A stretch of DNA of 10,465 nucleotides from Candidatus Omnitrophota bacterium (GCA_020058965.1 JAGVCY010000275.1:1-10465), one strand, 5' to 3'; shown: positions 1 to 5,749, counted from the first letter of the stretch. A program made the numbers and translations. The notes: generated by a model not told the origin, from the sequence alone.

Positions 1-94
1 CGATCTTTTTCCCCGCCTTGGCGAGCTTGACGCGCTTTTTGCGGCGTTTGTTTTCTTTTTGAAGCTTGATCTTGAAGCGGCTTTTGTTTCCCAT
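1..94 (-). CDS. Small, highly basic protein of unknown function (3' part cut by window edge)
   Basis: Thirty-one codons are visible from an ATG at 92-94, reading MGNKSRFKIKLQKENKRRKK and then more Lys/Arg-rich residues up to the window edge. More than a third of the residues are Lys or Arg and no acidic cluster is seen, so the visible part would bind nucleic acid or ribosomes if folded; that is an inference from charge alone. The start lies 8 bp after the desaturase stop codon. A TATAAT box sits 7 nt before the ATG, and no Shine-Dalgarno sequence is present, so the gene may have its own leaderless transcript as well as read-through from the cold-adaptation genes. I do not recognise the family. 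It could be a small ribosome-associated protein or the N-terminus of something larger. Confidence 0.6.
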   Translation of the reverse strand, partial: MGNKSRFKIKLQKENKRRKKRVKLAKAGKKI

Positions 95-101
95 GGCGGA
101 G

Positions 102-107
102 ATTATA
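102..107 (-). promoter_or_regulatory. Possible -10 box (TATAAT) for the small basic protein
   Basis: A perfect TATAAT consensus on the minus strand ends 7 nt before the ATG at 94. With the usual 6-8 nt from the -10 box to the transcription start, the mRNA would begin at or next to the A of the start codon, giving a leaderless message. The stop codon TAA of the desaturase lies inside the box. No convincing -35 hexamer is seen at 16-18 bp spacing, so this rests on the -10 match and its position. Confidence 0.4.
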
Positions 108-1038
108 CCATCCTTTGACTGTTGTGGATCTCAGTCGCGCGCCGCCGGGCTTCTTCGATGCGTGCCGGGGTGGTGCGTTTGAGATCCGTGGTGAGGCCGA
201 TAAATGAACCGATAAAAATGATCCACTTCGCGGGGTCCCAGTGATACCAGCGGATGCCGTTGCGGTAATCGACCGGGAACGCGTGATGAAAGTTGTGATA
301 CCCTTCCCCGTTCGTGAGCAGCGCGCCGAGCCAGTGGTCACGGGCGCTGGTCTTCGCGTCGTAGTCGGCCGAGCCAAAGGTATGGGTGTACGAATTGATA
401 AAAAAAGTCGCGTGATACACCAGCGTCATTCTCAGCGCCACCGCGAAAAGCGCGGCCTCGGCCGCGTGGCCGGCCAGCGCTCCGATGGCGATCGGAACCG
501 CCACACCCGCCATAATGGCCCATGCTTGGAAATATTGATGCTGATGAACGATCATCGGATCTTTTTGTAAATCCCGCACATTGGCGTAGTCCACCGGCTG
601 TTTCCAAAACATGATCCAACCCATATGCGCGTACCAAAACCCAAACTTAATGTTGTACGGGTCCCCCGGCGTGTCCGTGAGCTGATGGTGACGACGGTGC
701 AGCGATGACCACTTAAGCGCCGACTGTTGAAAAGTGGCCGCGCCCAGGTAAAGGCAGATGAGCTTGAGCGCGGGATGGGCCTTGAACGCGCTGTGAGAAA
801 AAAGCCGATGGTAACCGACGCTGATCGCCAGCAAAGTCAAAAACCCATAAAGCGCGGTGAAAGCGATAGTGAACGGTGAGATCCCGTATTGGGCGGCATA
901 CAACGGGGCGGCAATAAACGCGACGGAATGAATAAGCGCAAAGAACACGATGCTGCCCCAGCGGGTTTTGCGCTGGCGGAGGCAGAGTGCCTGAGAATCG
1001 TTCGAAGGACTAGTTGGGGGTACCTGCTGGACGGACAT
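103..1038 (-). CDS. Acyl-CoA/acyl-lipid delta-9-type fatty acid desaturase
   Basis: This is a membrane di-iron desaturase that introduces a cis double bond into acyl chains and so raises membrane fluidity. About 311 residues from the ATG at 1038. The three histidine boxes are complete: GYHRLFSH near 75-82, HRRHH at 114-118 and EGYHNFHH at 245-252. Hydrophobic segments flank them (about 28-48, 53-75, 92-105 and around 170-200), as expected for the stearoyl-CoA/OLE1-like family. The frame stays open upstream with a TTG at 1077 and an ATG at 1074, but that extension lies wholly inside the cold-shock gene. I chose 1038 because it gives the shortest plausible overlap (29 bp with the csp stop). No clear Shine-Dalgarno sequence precedes it, so coupling to csp translation is likely. 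Its place after a DEAD-box helicase and a cold-shock protein suggests a role in cold adaptation. Confidence 0.92.
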   Translation of the reverse strand: MSVQQVPPTSPSNDSQALCLRQRKTRWGSIVFFALIHSVAFIAAPLYAAQYGISPFTIAFTALYGFLTLLAISVGYHRLFSHSAFKAHPALKLICLYLGAATFQQSALKWSSLHRRHHQLTDTPGDPYNIKFGFWYAHMGWIMFWKQPVDYANVRDLQKDPMIVHQHQYFQAWAIMAGVAVPIAIGALAGHAAEAALFAVALRMTLVYHATFFINSYTHTFGSADYDAKTSARDHWLGALLTNGEGYHNFHHAFPVDYRNGIRWYHWDPAKWIIFIGSFIGLTTDLKRTTPARIEEARRRATEIHNSQRMV

Positions 1039-1234
1039 TTCTGGCTTCCGGACCGCGCTCACCGGTCTCGACATCAAAAGTTACGGCCTGGCCTTCTTTC
1101 AGATCTTCTAGGTGGCGACCCTGACCCGAATCCTGAATCTGAGTGCGATGAACGAACACCTCCCGGCCGTCCGTGTCCTGTATGAACCCGAACCCCCGAT
1201 CCTTCACCAGTTTTTTGATCTTTCCGGTATGCAT
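1010..1234 (-). CDS. Cold-shock-domain protein (CspA family)
   Basis: A 74-residue single cold-shock domain, the usual size of CspA-type RNA chaperones that bind single-stranded RNA/DNA and melt structure. The RNP1 motif is seen as KDRGFGFI (about 11-18) and RNP2 as VFVHRT (about 25-30). The N-terminus MHTGKIKKLV matches the family's first strand, although the usual Trp there is Leu. The ATG at 1232-1234 is preceded by a strong Shine-Dalgarno AAGGAG with 6 nt spacing, which decides the start even though the frame is open further upstream. The first 161 bp are also read in another frame by the C-terminal tail of the DEAD-box helicase. The last 29 bp overlap the desaturase start. Translation is probably coupled to both neighbours. 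Confidence 0.92.
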   Translation of the reverse strand: MHTGKIKKLVKDRGFGFIQDTDGREVFVHRTQIQDSGQGRHLEDLKEGQAVTFDVETGERGPEARNVRPAGTPN

Positions 1235-2549
1235 GGGGCGCTCCTTGGGATGGGCGGGGTCCGAATCCGCGTTGCGGAGGACGGAAAGGAGGACGGCCGC
1301 CGCCATGACCGCTGGAATGGCCTCCGGGACGACCACCGGGACGACCACCCGGGCGGCCGCCAGAGCGTCCACCCGGCCGATGCCCGCCACCGCCGCCGGA
1401 ATGACTGAAGCGTTCGGGGGCGAGTTCGGGATGTGTCTTGACGGCGAGCGGTTTTTTCATGATCCGCTCGATATGATGAATGTCGGAACCCTGATCGGGT
1501 GTCGCAAAAGTGATGGCCGTGCCCTTGAGGCCCGCGCGGCCGGTGCGGCCGATACGATGCACATAATTGTCAATATCGTCGGGTAGGTCAAAATTGATGA
1601 CGAGCTCGATCCCCTTCACGTCGATCCCTCGAGCGGCGATGTCGGTGGCGACCAGCACGCGGTAGCGGCCGTTCTTAAAGCCCTCGAGCGCTTCTTTGCG
1701 TTGTCCGAGGGACCGGTCGGAGTGAATTTCGCCGGCGGTCAGACCACGATCCCGTAGGTTGCGCGTCACACGATGCGCGCTGGACCGTGTACGGATGAAC
1801 AACAGCACGCTGCCCGCGTATTCTTCCAGAACATGCAGCAAGAGGCGCTCTTTGTCGGGATGACGAACGATATAAAGTTCCTGGGTCACATGTTCCGCCG
1901 CGGTGCCCTGCGGCGCGACTTCGATGCGAATCGGCAATTTCATATAGGAAGTGGTGAGGCGCAAGATCGAATCCGGCATCGTCGCCGAAAAAAGCATCGT
2001 CTGCCGCTCCTTGGGCACTGTCTTCAAAATGGTTTCGACCTGCGGCTGAAAGCCCATGTCGAGCATGCGGTCCGCTTCGTCCAAAACCAGAACGCGGGTG
2101 TCAAAAAGTTGAATGGTTCTGCGCTCCAAGTGATCCATGAGGCGGCCGGGCGTGGCGATGATGATGCGGGGGTTGCGCCGAATGTCGCTGACCTGCGCGT
2201 ACATGGACGCTCCGCCGATCAGAACGGCGGTTCTCATGCCGAGCGGCTGAGCGATGTCACGAATGGTTTTTTCGACTTGCAGAGCAAGTTCGCGGGTAGG
2301 GACCAGCACCAGGGCATTGCCACCTTGGTTCTGGGCCAAACGCTGAACCATCGGAACGGAAAAAGCGAGGGTCTTGCCCGTACCGGTCTGGGCAATGCCC
2401 ATAAGGTCGGTGCCTTCCAGGGCGACCGGAATGGCCTTTTCCTGAATGGGGGTCGGTGTCTTGAGATTAAGCCGCGTGAGGGTTTCCAGGATCCGAGGGG
2501 CAATTCCTAAGCCAGAAAAACTCGCCGCGGATTTGGATTCCGCTTGCAT
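1074..2549 (-). CDS. DEAD-box ATP-dependent RNA helicase, RhlE-like, with Gly/Arg-rich tail
   Basis: This 491-residue protein has the complete superfamily 2 DEAD-box core. Visible motifs are the Q motif (FSGLG...TPIQ, about 11-35), motif I AQTGTGKT (53-60), Ia PTRELALQ (84-91), Ib TPGR (133-136), II DEAD (157-160), III SAT (188-190), V ATDIAARGIDV and VI HRIGRTGRAG. It unwinds short RNA duplexes using ATP, in ribosome assembly, mRNA turnover or cold acclimation. From about residue 384 a Gly/Arg/Pro/Ser-rich tail begins with repeated RPGG units, typical of RNA-binding RGG tails. The last 53 residues are translated from DNA that also encodes csp in another frame. The ATG at 2549 follows a TATAAT box by 8 nt and lacks a Shine-Dalgarno sequence. 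RhlE is the nearest named group; CsdA/DeaD is less likely because its characteristic C-terminal domain is not seen. Confidence 0.93.
   Translation of the reverse strand: MQAESKSAASFSGLGIAPRILETLTRLNLKTPTPIQEKAIPVALEGTDLMGIAQTGTGKTLAFSVPMVQRLAQNQGGNALVLVPTRELALQVEKTIRDIAQPLGMRTAVLIGGASMYAQVSDIRRNPRIIIATPGRLMDHLERRTIQLFDTRVLVLDEADRMLDMGFQPQVETILKTVPKERQTMLFSATMPDSILRLTTSYMKLPIRIEVAPQGTAAEHVTQELYIVRHPDKERLLLHVLEEYAGSVLLFIRTRSSAHRVTRNLRDRGLTAGEIHSDRSLGQRKEALEGFKNGRYRVLVATDIAARGIDVKGIELVINFDLPDDIDNYVHRIGRTGRAGLKGTAITFATPDQGSDIHHIERIMKKPLAVKTHPELAPERFSHSGGGGGHRPGGRSGGRPGGRPGGRPGGHSSGHGGGRPPFRPPQRGFGPRPSQGAPHAYRKDQKTGEGSGVRVHTGHGRPGGVRSSHSDSGFGSGSPPRRSERRPGRNF
1324..1359. repeat. 12-bp tandem repeat encoding RPGG units in the helicase tail
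   Basis: Two identical 12-bp units (ccgggacgacca at 1324-1335 and 1336-1347) are followed by a diverged third (1348-1359). Read on the minus strand they encode successive Arg-Pro-Gly-Gly units of the helicase tail. In-frame 12-bp repeats can expand or contract by slippage without breaking the frame, so tail length may vary between strains; that last point is inference. Confidence 0.7.
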
Positions 2550-2557
2550 AGGGGGGC

Positions 2558-2563
2558 ATTATA
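2558..2563 (-). promoter_or_regulatory. Possible -10 box (TATAAT) for the helicase-csp-desaturase operon
   Basis: A perfect TATAAT on the minus strand ends 8 nt before the helicase ATG, separated by GCCCCCCT. Transcription would be expected to start at or next to the start codon, so the helicase mRNA may be leaderless. No Shine-Dalgarno sequence lies between box and ATG, which fits. No good -35 hexamer is visible upstream; that position is occupied by an A/T- and C-rich stretch just after the tRNA gene. Confidence 0.5.
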
Positions 2564-2602
2564 CTCCGCGAAAAGGGAAAAGGGTGATTTATCTTAAAAG
2601 TG

Positions 2603-2674
2603 TGCCGAGGGACAGAATTGAACTGTCGACGCCCGCCTTTTCAGGGCGGCGCTCTACCACTGAGCTACCTCGGC
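2603..2674 (-). tRNA. tRNA-Phe (anticodon GAA)
   Basis: Read on the minus strand, the 72 nt fold into a full cloverleaf. The acceptor stem is GCCGAGG/CCTCGGC. The D arm is GCTC/GAGC with an AGTGGTA loop. The anticodon stem is CCGCC/GGCGG with loop CTGAAAA, which places GAA at positions 34-36. The variable loop is GCGTC, the T arm is GACAG/CTGTC with loop TTCAATT, and the discriminator base is A. All stems are perfectly paired. CCA is not encoded (the sequence continues CAC), so the CCA-adding enzyme must finish the end. The 5' end is 6 nt from a palindromic repeat (2681-2786), so its promoter is either within that repeat or further upstream. Confidence 0.96.
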
Positions 2675-2680
2675 TTAAAT

Positions 2681-2786
2681 GCAGTCTACTGAAAAGGCCG
2701 CGTCTGCAGCGTTGCTCCGTCACTTGCGTGGAAGTACCACGCGGCGTTCGTCGCGCCTTGCATCCGCAGCCTTTTGAGCAGACTGC
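2681..2786 (+). repeat. Palindromic intergenic repeat, copy B
   Basis: Imperfect 17-nt inverted arms lie at 2681-2697 (GCAGTCTACTGAAAAGG) and 2770-2786, with two mismatches. An inner perfect hairpin GCGTGG-AAGTA-CCACGC lies at 2726-2742. It shares GTTGCTCC (2711-2718) and a block near CGTCGCGCCTTGCATC (2749-2764) with copy A at 4620-4746, which has the same order on the opposite strand. The element sits between the peroxiredoxin and tRNA-Phe genes and has no coding potential. It resembles short dispersed extragenic palindromes or a MITE-like unit. No target-site duplication is apparent. Confidence 0.75.
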
Positions 2787-2923
2787 GGTCGGGCGCGGGG
2801 TTGGCCGTGCTTCGGGCTGGCCGCGCTTCGCGCGCTCGTACCATTTCGCGCTGCGCGCGCTCGTACGGGAGCGAATTCAGGAGCGGTTATTCTACAAAGA
2901 ACGGCTCCGTTTGTGAAGATAAA
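2787..2923. other. Non-coding GC-rich spacer with short direct repeats
   Basis: No gene is supported here. The stretch contains two adjacent similar 16-mers (2803-2818 and 2819-2834, both of the form GGCCGYGCTTCGSGCK) and the 12-mer GCGCGCTCGTAC twice (2830-2841 and 2855-2866). An imperfect hairpin lies at 2880-2908, with GGAGC and GGCTCC ends. The hairpin could mark the 3' end of the peroxiredoxin transcript, but no T-run follows it on the minus strand. The repeats may be decayed remains of the neighbouring palindromic element. Confidence 0.4.
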
Positions 2924-3379
2924 CTATAAGACGGAGTAAACCTCGGCCATGTGGCCGGCTGGCTTCACTTTTTCGAAGACTTGGGCGATTTTGCCGGTTT
3001 TGTCGATCACAAAGGTCGTGCGGGCGACGCCCATGTACTCGCGGCCGTACATACTTTTTTTGATCCAGACGCCGTAGGCGGTGGCGAGGGTTTTGTCTTC
3101 GTCGGCCAAGAGGTCAAACGGGAGTTTGAACTTTTGGATAAATTTGGTGTGCGATTTAGCGGAATCAGGGCTCACGCCGAACAACACCGCCTTCTTCTTG
3201 AGTTTGGTGTAACCGTCCCTAAATTCACAGGCCTCGACCGTGCAGCCCGGGGTGTCATCCTTCGGGTAAAAATACAGCACGACGGTCTGCCCTTTAAGCG
3301 CGCTGAGCTTTACCTCTTTGCCGTCCTGATTGATCGTTTTAAAATCCGGTGCTTTATCGCCAACTTTTGGAAGCGCCAT
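2924..3379 (-). CDS. bcp: Thioredoxin-dependent peroxiredoxin, BCP/PrxQ type
   Basis: A 151-residue cytoplasmic peroxiredoxin that reduces hydrogen peroxide and organic hydroperoxides with electrons from thioredoxin. The peroxidatic site is DDTPGCTVEACEF, giving Cys46 as peroxidatic and Cys51 as resolving residue. This five-residue spacing defines the PrxQ/BCP class. The N-terminal GDKAPDF and the YFYPKDDTPGCT strand-helix are typical, and the length matches the family. A strong Shine-Dalgarno AAGGAG stands 7 nt before the ATG, just after the stop of the upstream VOC gene (11 bp gap), so it is co-transcribed with the VOC and PHP genes. Downstream lie a GC-rich spacer and a palindromic repeat. 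Confidence 0.94.
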   Translation of the reverse strand: MALPKVGDKAPDFKTINQDGKEVKLSALKGQTVVLYFYPKDDTPGCTVEACEFRDGYTKLKKKAVLFGVSPDSAKSHTKFIQKFKLPFDLLADEDKTLATAYGVWIKKSMYGREYMGVARTTFVIDKTGKIAQVFEKVKPAGHMAEVYSVL

Positions 3380-3390
3380 TTAAATACTCC

Positions 3391-3804
3391 TTATGCTTTA
3401 TCTTCGTCGGGCCAGGCGGTGATCTCCAGCTTGTTCCCGTCGGGGTCGTAAAAATAAACGGACCAGGATTTTTCGCGCTTTTTCATGAAAGCGATTTTGA
3501 CTTGATTATTTTTGAGCGTTTCGACCGCTTCGTCAAAATCCCGCGCGTGAACTCTAAACGAAACATGATTCGCTCCGATCCCGCCTTCGGCGAGTAAATG
3601 CATTCCCTGCTCGGGATCGCCCTGTATCAGACCGATCAGCTGATTGCCACAATCCAAAAAGTATTCAATCCCCGGCTTCAGGTATTCGCGGGTCGTCAGC
3701 TTGAGCCCGAGCACGCTCGTATAGAACTCAACGGAGCGCTGCAGGTCGTGAACGCTGATCGCGGCGTGGTCGATTCCAAGCGGCTTGATGCAGGGTCGGC
3801 TCAC
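3391..3804 (-). CDS. VOC/glyoxalase-fold protein (metal-dependent lyase or dioxygenase-like)
   Basis: A 137-residue vicinal-oxygen-chelate protein made of two beta-alpha-beta-beta-beta modules. Likely metal ligands are His13 in GIDHAAISV, His80 in GANHVSFRV and Glu127 in NKLEITAW. The ending YFYDPDGNKLEI is the hallmark of glyoxalase I, fosfomycin-resistance and related VOC enzymes. The substrate cannot be assigned. The start is a GTG at 3804 whose GTGA overlaps the TGA stop of the PHP gene by 4 nt, with a GGTGA Shine-Dalgarno sequence just upstream. This indicates translational coupling in the PHP-VOC-bcp operon. Pairing with a peroxiredoxin hints at detoxification of reactive aldehydes or oxidants, but that is inference. 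Confidence 0.85.
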   Translation of the reverse strand: MSRPCIKPLGIDHAAISVHDLQRSVEFYTSVLGLKLTTREYLKPGIEYFLDCGNQLIGLIQGDPEQGMHLLAEGGIGANHVSFRVHARDFDEAVETLKNNQVKIAFMKKREKSWSVYFYDPDGNKLEITAWPDEDKA

Positions 3805-4613
3805 AGCTTCACCGTTTTTTGAACCTTGCGGCTCTTGTAAACCCGATACTCCGAGTAACCGGCGGCCAGCGCCAAGTCGCGCGCGCGATCAAAGTCGGCT
3901 CCCACATCTTTGGGGTCATGTGAGTCGGAGCCAAAAACGATCGGTACGCGCTCGGCGGAATAGGCCTTGAGCACTTCGAGCGATGGATAAATTTCTTTGA
4001 CGGGTTTGCGCAGGCCGGAGGTGTTGATCTCGATCGCCACGCCGGATTGGGCAAAGACGCGGGCGGTTTGGCGGATGGTGTCGGTGAGATCGGCCTTGGG
4101 CCGGTGGCCGAACTTTTTAACCAAATCGATATGGCCCATGATGTCGTACAACCCGGAGCGGGCGGCGCCTTGCAGAAGACGGTAGTAATTTCGGTACACT
4201 TCATCGATGTCAGCGTTTTTCCAACGCTCGATTTCGCGCGGGTCGTCGAAGGCCCAATCCCCTTCCGGCTGCTTCATAAAATGGACCGATCCGATCACAA
4301 AGTCATACGGGTATTTTTTAAGAAGCTCGCCGATCCTGTCCGAGGCGTTCTGCATGTAATCGGCCTCAATGCCGATCTTGATCGAAAGGTTGGAATGGCG
4401 CGCGCGGGCTTCTTCCATGTCGCGGTGATAGTCCGGCAGTTCGGAGAGGTCCATGGTGTACTGCGGGTCCCGGTGCGTGAGAAAAGGCAAATGATCGGAC
4501 ATACCGATTTCTTCAAGCCCCTTGCGCTTGGCTTCGGCGATGTACTCTTCGATCGTGCCGACGGCATGGCCGCAACGGCAGGTGTGCATGTGATAGTCGT
4601 GCTTGATCTTCAT
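3801..4613 (-). CDS. hisJ: Histidinol-phosphatase, PHP family (HisJ/HisK type)
   Basis: A 270-residue PHP-domain phosphoesterase. Metal-binding residues are visible in order: HMH (His8, His10), SDH (Asp40, His41), GIEADY (Glu83), GSVHF (His111), GHID (His161) and GSDSHD (Asp230, His232). The block EINTSGLRKPVKEIYPS is characteristic of HisJ-like histidinol-phosphatases, which convert L-histidinol phosphate to L-histidinol in histidine synthesis. No other his gene is in the window, so the pathway role rests on family resemblance; a more general PHP phosphatase is possible. It heads the trio with the VOC protein and bcp. Copy A of the palindromic repeat ends 6 nt before its ATG and no Shine-Dalgarno sequence is seen, so the repeat forms part of its leader or promoter region. 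Confidence 0.85.
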   Translation of the reverse strand: MKIKHDYHMHTCRCGHAVGTIEEYIAEAKRKGLEEIGMSDHLPFLTHRDPQYTMDLSELPDYHRDMEEARARHSNLSIKIGIEADYMQNASDRIGELLKKYPYDFVIGSVHFMKQPEGDWAFDDPREIERWKNADIDEVYRNYYRLLQGAARSGLYDIMGHIDLVKKFGHRPKADLTDTIRQTARVFAQSGVAIEINTSGLRKPVKEIYPSLEVLKAYSAERVPIVFGSDSHDPKDVGADFDRARDLALAAGYSEYRVYKSRKVQKTVKL

Positions 4614-4619
4614 AATGAC

Positions 4620-4746
4620 AAATTCTGATCAAAAAGTTCCAGATGCGAGGCGCGACGAGCGAAGCATACAAAGAAGTATGTGAGCGAGGAGCAACACTCT
4701 CTGGCGCGCATGCGCGCCCAGCATGACAGCTTTTTCATCAGAATTT
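4620..4746 (-). repeat. Palindromic intergenic repeat, copy A
   Basis: Seventeen-nt inverted arms lie at 4620-4636 (AAATTCTGATCAAAAAG) and 4730-4746, with one mismatch. An inner hairpin CATAC-AAAGAA-GTATG lies at 4665-4680, and a 16-bp perfect palindrome GGCGCGCATGCGCGCC at 4703-4718. Read on the minus strand it matches copy B (2681-2786) in the GTTGCTCC block and in a conserved block near the right arm. It fills the spacer between the DHH phosphoesterase and the PHP gene. The outer arm reaches into the DHH stop codon, and the other end lies 6 nt from the PHP start. The fold could act as terminator, RNA-stability element or protein-binding site, or be a non-autonomous mobile unit. Confidence 0.8.
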
Positions 4747-5740
4747 AAACCACGCTGCACAGGATCCTCACGAGCTTATCGCGGTTGGTCTTGAGGTTTT
4801 TCATGTGACAGCCGGCGGAATTGAAGTGGCCGCCGCCGCCAAAGACCTGGGCGATCTTGGCGACATTGATCCCCGCCTCCGAGCGCAAGCTCACGCGGCA
4901 CATGCCGTCGGCGCCTTCTCGCATCAGCGCGGCAATCTTGACGCCATCAATGGAGCGCAAATCATCCGCCACGCCGTCCACATCGGACATGATCCCGTTC
5001 ACCCGCTTGAATTCCGCCTGCCGCACATAGGACCAAACCACCCGCCCGTTGCGCTCGAACTTCATGTGCTGAACGCTTTTGGCTTCCAGCCGCACGGTCG
5101 TCTCGGATTTTTTCCAATAGGCCTCTTCCAAAAGATACTTGAGGTCGACACCGCAGTCCAGCAAGTCCGCGCAGATCCTGAAGGTCCGGCTGCGGACATT
5201 CGCGAATCTAAATGCGCCCGTGTCGACGATCACAGAGGTCAGAAGACAAGTCGCGATCATCGGGGTGATCTGAATATCGAGCTCCTTCAGCAGGTCGTAA
5301 ATGATCTCTCCCACTGCGGCGGCGGCCGGGTCGGCGACCAGAAGCCTGCCGAAGACATCGGCGAAGTCGTGATGATCGATCTGTATCGTTTTGGGGGTTT
5401 CTTCAAAGTATTTGCCGAATCTTCCCAACTGCCGCAGCGTACCGCAATCGACGGCGACGGCTAGATCCACGGAATCCTCCCAGCGGTCGAGCACCAGTTC
5501 TGAACCCGGCAAAAACCGGTACCGCGGCGGGATCCCGTCCGGACTCACCATCACGACGCTTTTGTCGATCGACAAAAGCCCAAGACCCAGCGCCAAGAGC
5601 GAACCCATCGTGTCGCCGTCCGGATGCACATGGCTCGAGATCAGAATGCGGTCGGCGGCCATGATCTGCTGGGCGGCCAGGCGGACGCTTTTGGCGAGAC
5701 GAACCGGCGCGGGTTTTTTTTCTTGGGTGGATTTTTTCAT
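4745..5740 (-). CDS. nrnA: DHH/DHHA1 phosphoesterase, NrnA-like (oligoribonuclease / pAp phosphatase)
   Basis: A 331-residue protein with an N-terminal DHH domain and a C-terminal DHHA1 domain. Metal-site motifs are HVHPDGDTMGS (His37, His39, Asp41, Asp43), VDCG (Asp98), DHH (122-124) and DTGAF (Asp173). The C-terminal GGGGHFNSAGC (about 301-311) is the DHHA1 substrate-binding signature. Family members degrade nanoRNAs of 2-5 nt, or remove the 3' phosphate from pAp formed in sulfur metabolism; some act on cyclic dinucleotides. Motif order and length favour NrnA over RecJ, which is much longer. The gene follows the receiver gene by 18 bp. There is no Shine-Dalgarno sequence, but a TATAAA lies 9 nt before the ATG and could give a second promoter. 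Its stop codon lies in the arm of palindromic repeat A. Confidence 0.88.
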   Translation of the reverse strand: MKKSTQEKKPAPVRLAKSVRLAAQQIMAADRILISSHVHPDGDTMGSLLALGLGLLSIDKSVVMVSPDGIPPRYRFLPGSELVLDRWEDSVDLAVAVDCGTLRQLGRFGKYFEETPKTIQIDHHDFADVFGRLLVADPAAAAVGEIIYDLLKELDIQITPMIATCLLTSVIVDTGAFRFANVRSRTFRICADLLDCGVDLKYLLEEAYWKKSETTVRLEAKSVQHMKFERNGRVVWSYVRQAEFKRVNGIMSDVDGVADDLRSIDGVKIAALMREGADGMCRVSLRSEAGINVAKIAQVFGGGGHFNSAGCHMKNLKTNRDKLVRILCSVV

Positions 5741-5749
5741 ATGGATCTT

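Noticed and set aside
1235..1390. Upstream extension of the cold-shock gene to an ATG at 1390
   Set aside because: The added residues are Ala/Val-rich shadow of the helicase RGG tail, whereas the ATG at 1234 has a strong Shine-Dalgarno sequence and begins the domain exactly.
1773..2510. 245-codon open frame on the plus strand opposite the helicase
   Set aside because: It is antisense to the conserved helicase core, shows no recognisable motif, and long antisense frames are expected in GC-rich coding DNA.
2880..2908. Hairpin as an intrinsic terminator for bcp
   Set aside because: The stem has mismatches and a bulge, and no T-run follows on the minus strand; it is mentioned only within the spacer entry.
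2446..2916. 156-codon open frame on the plus strand
   Set aside because: It runs through the helicase start, the tRNA-Phe gene and repeat copy B, so it is a chance frame.
2681..4746. CRISPR array or transposon with coding capacity
   Set aside because: Only two diverged palindromic copies in opposite orientation are seen, with no regular spacers and no transposase gene.
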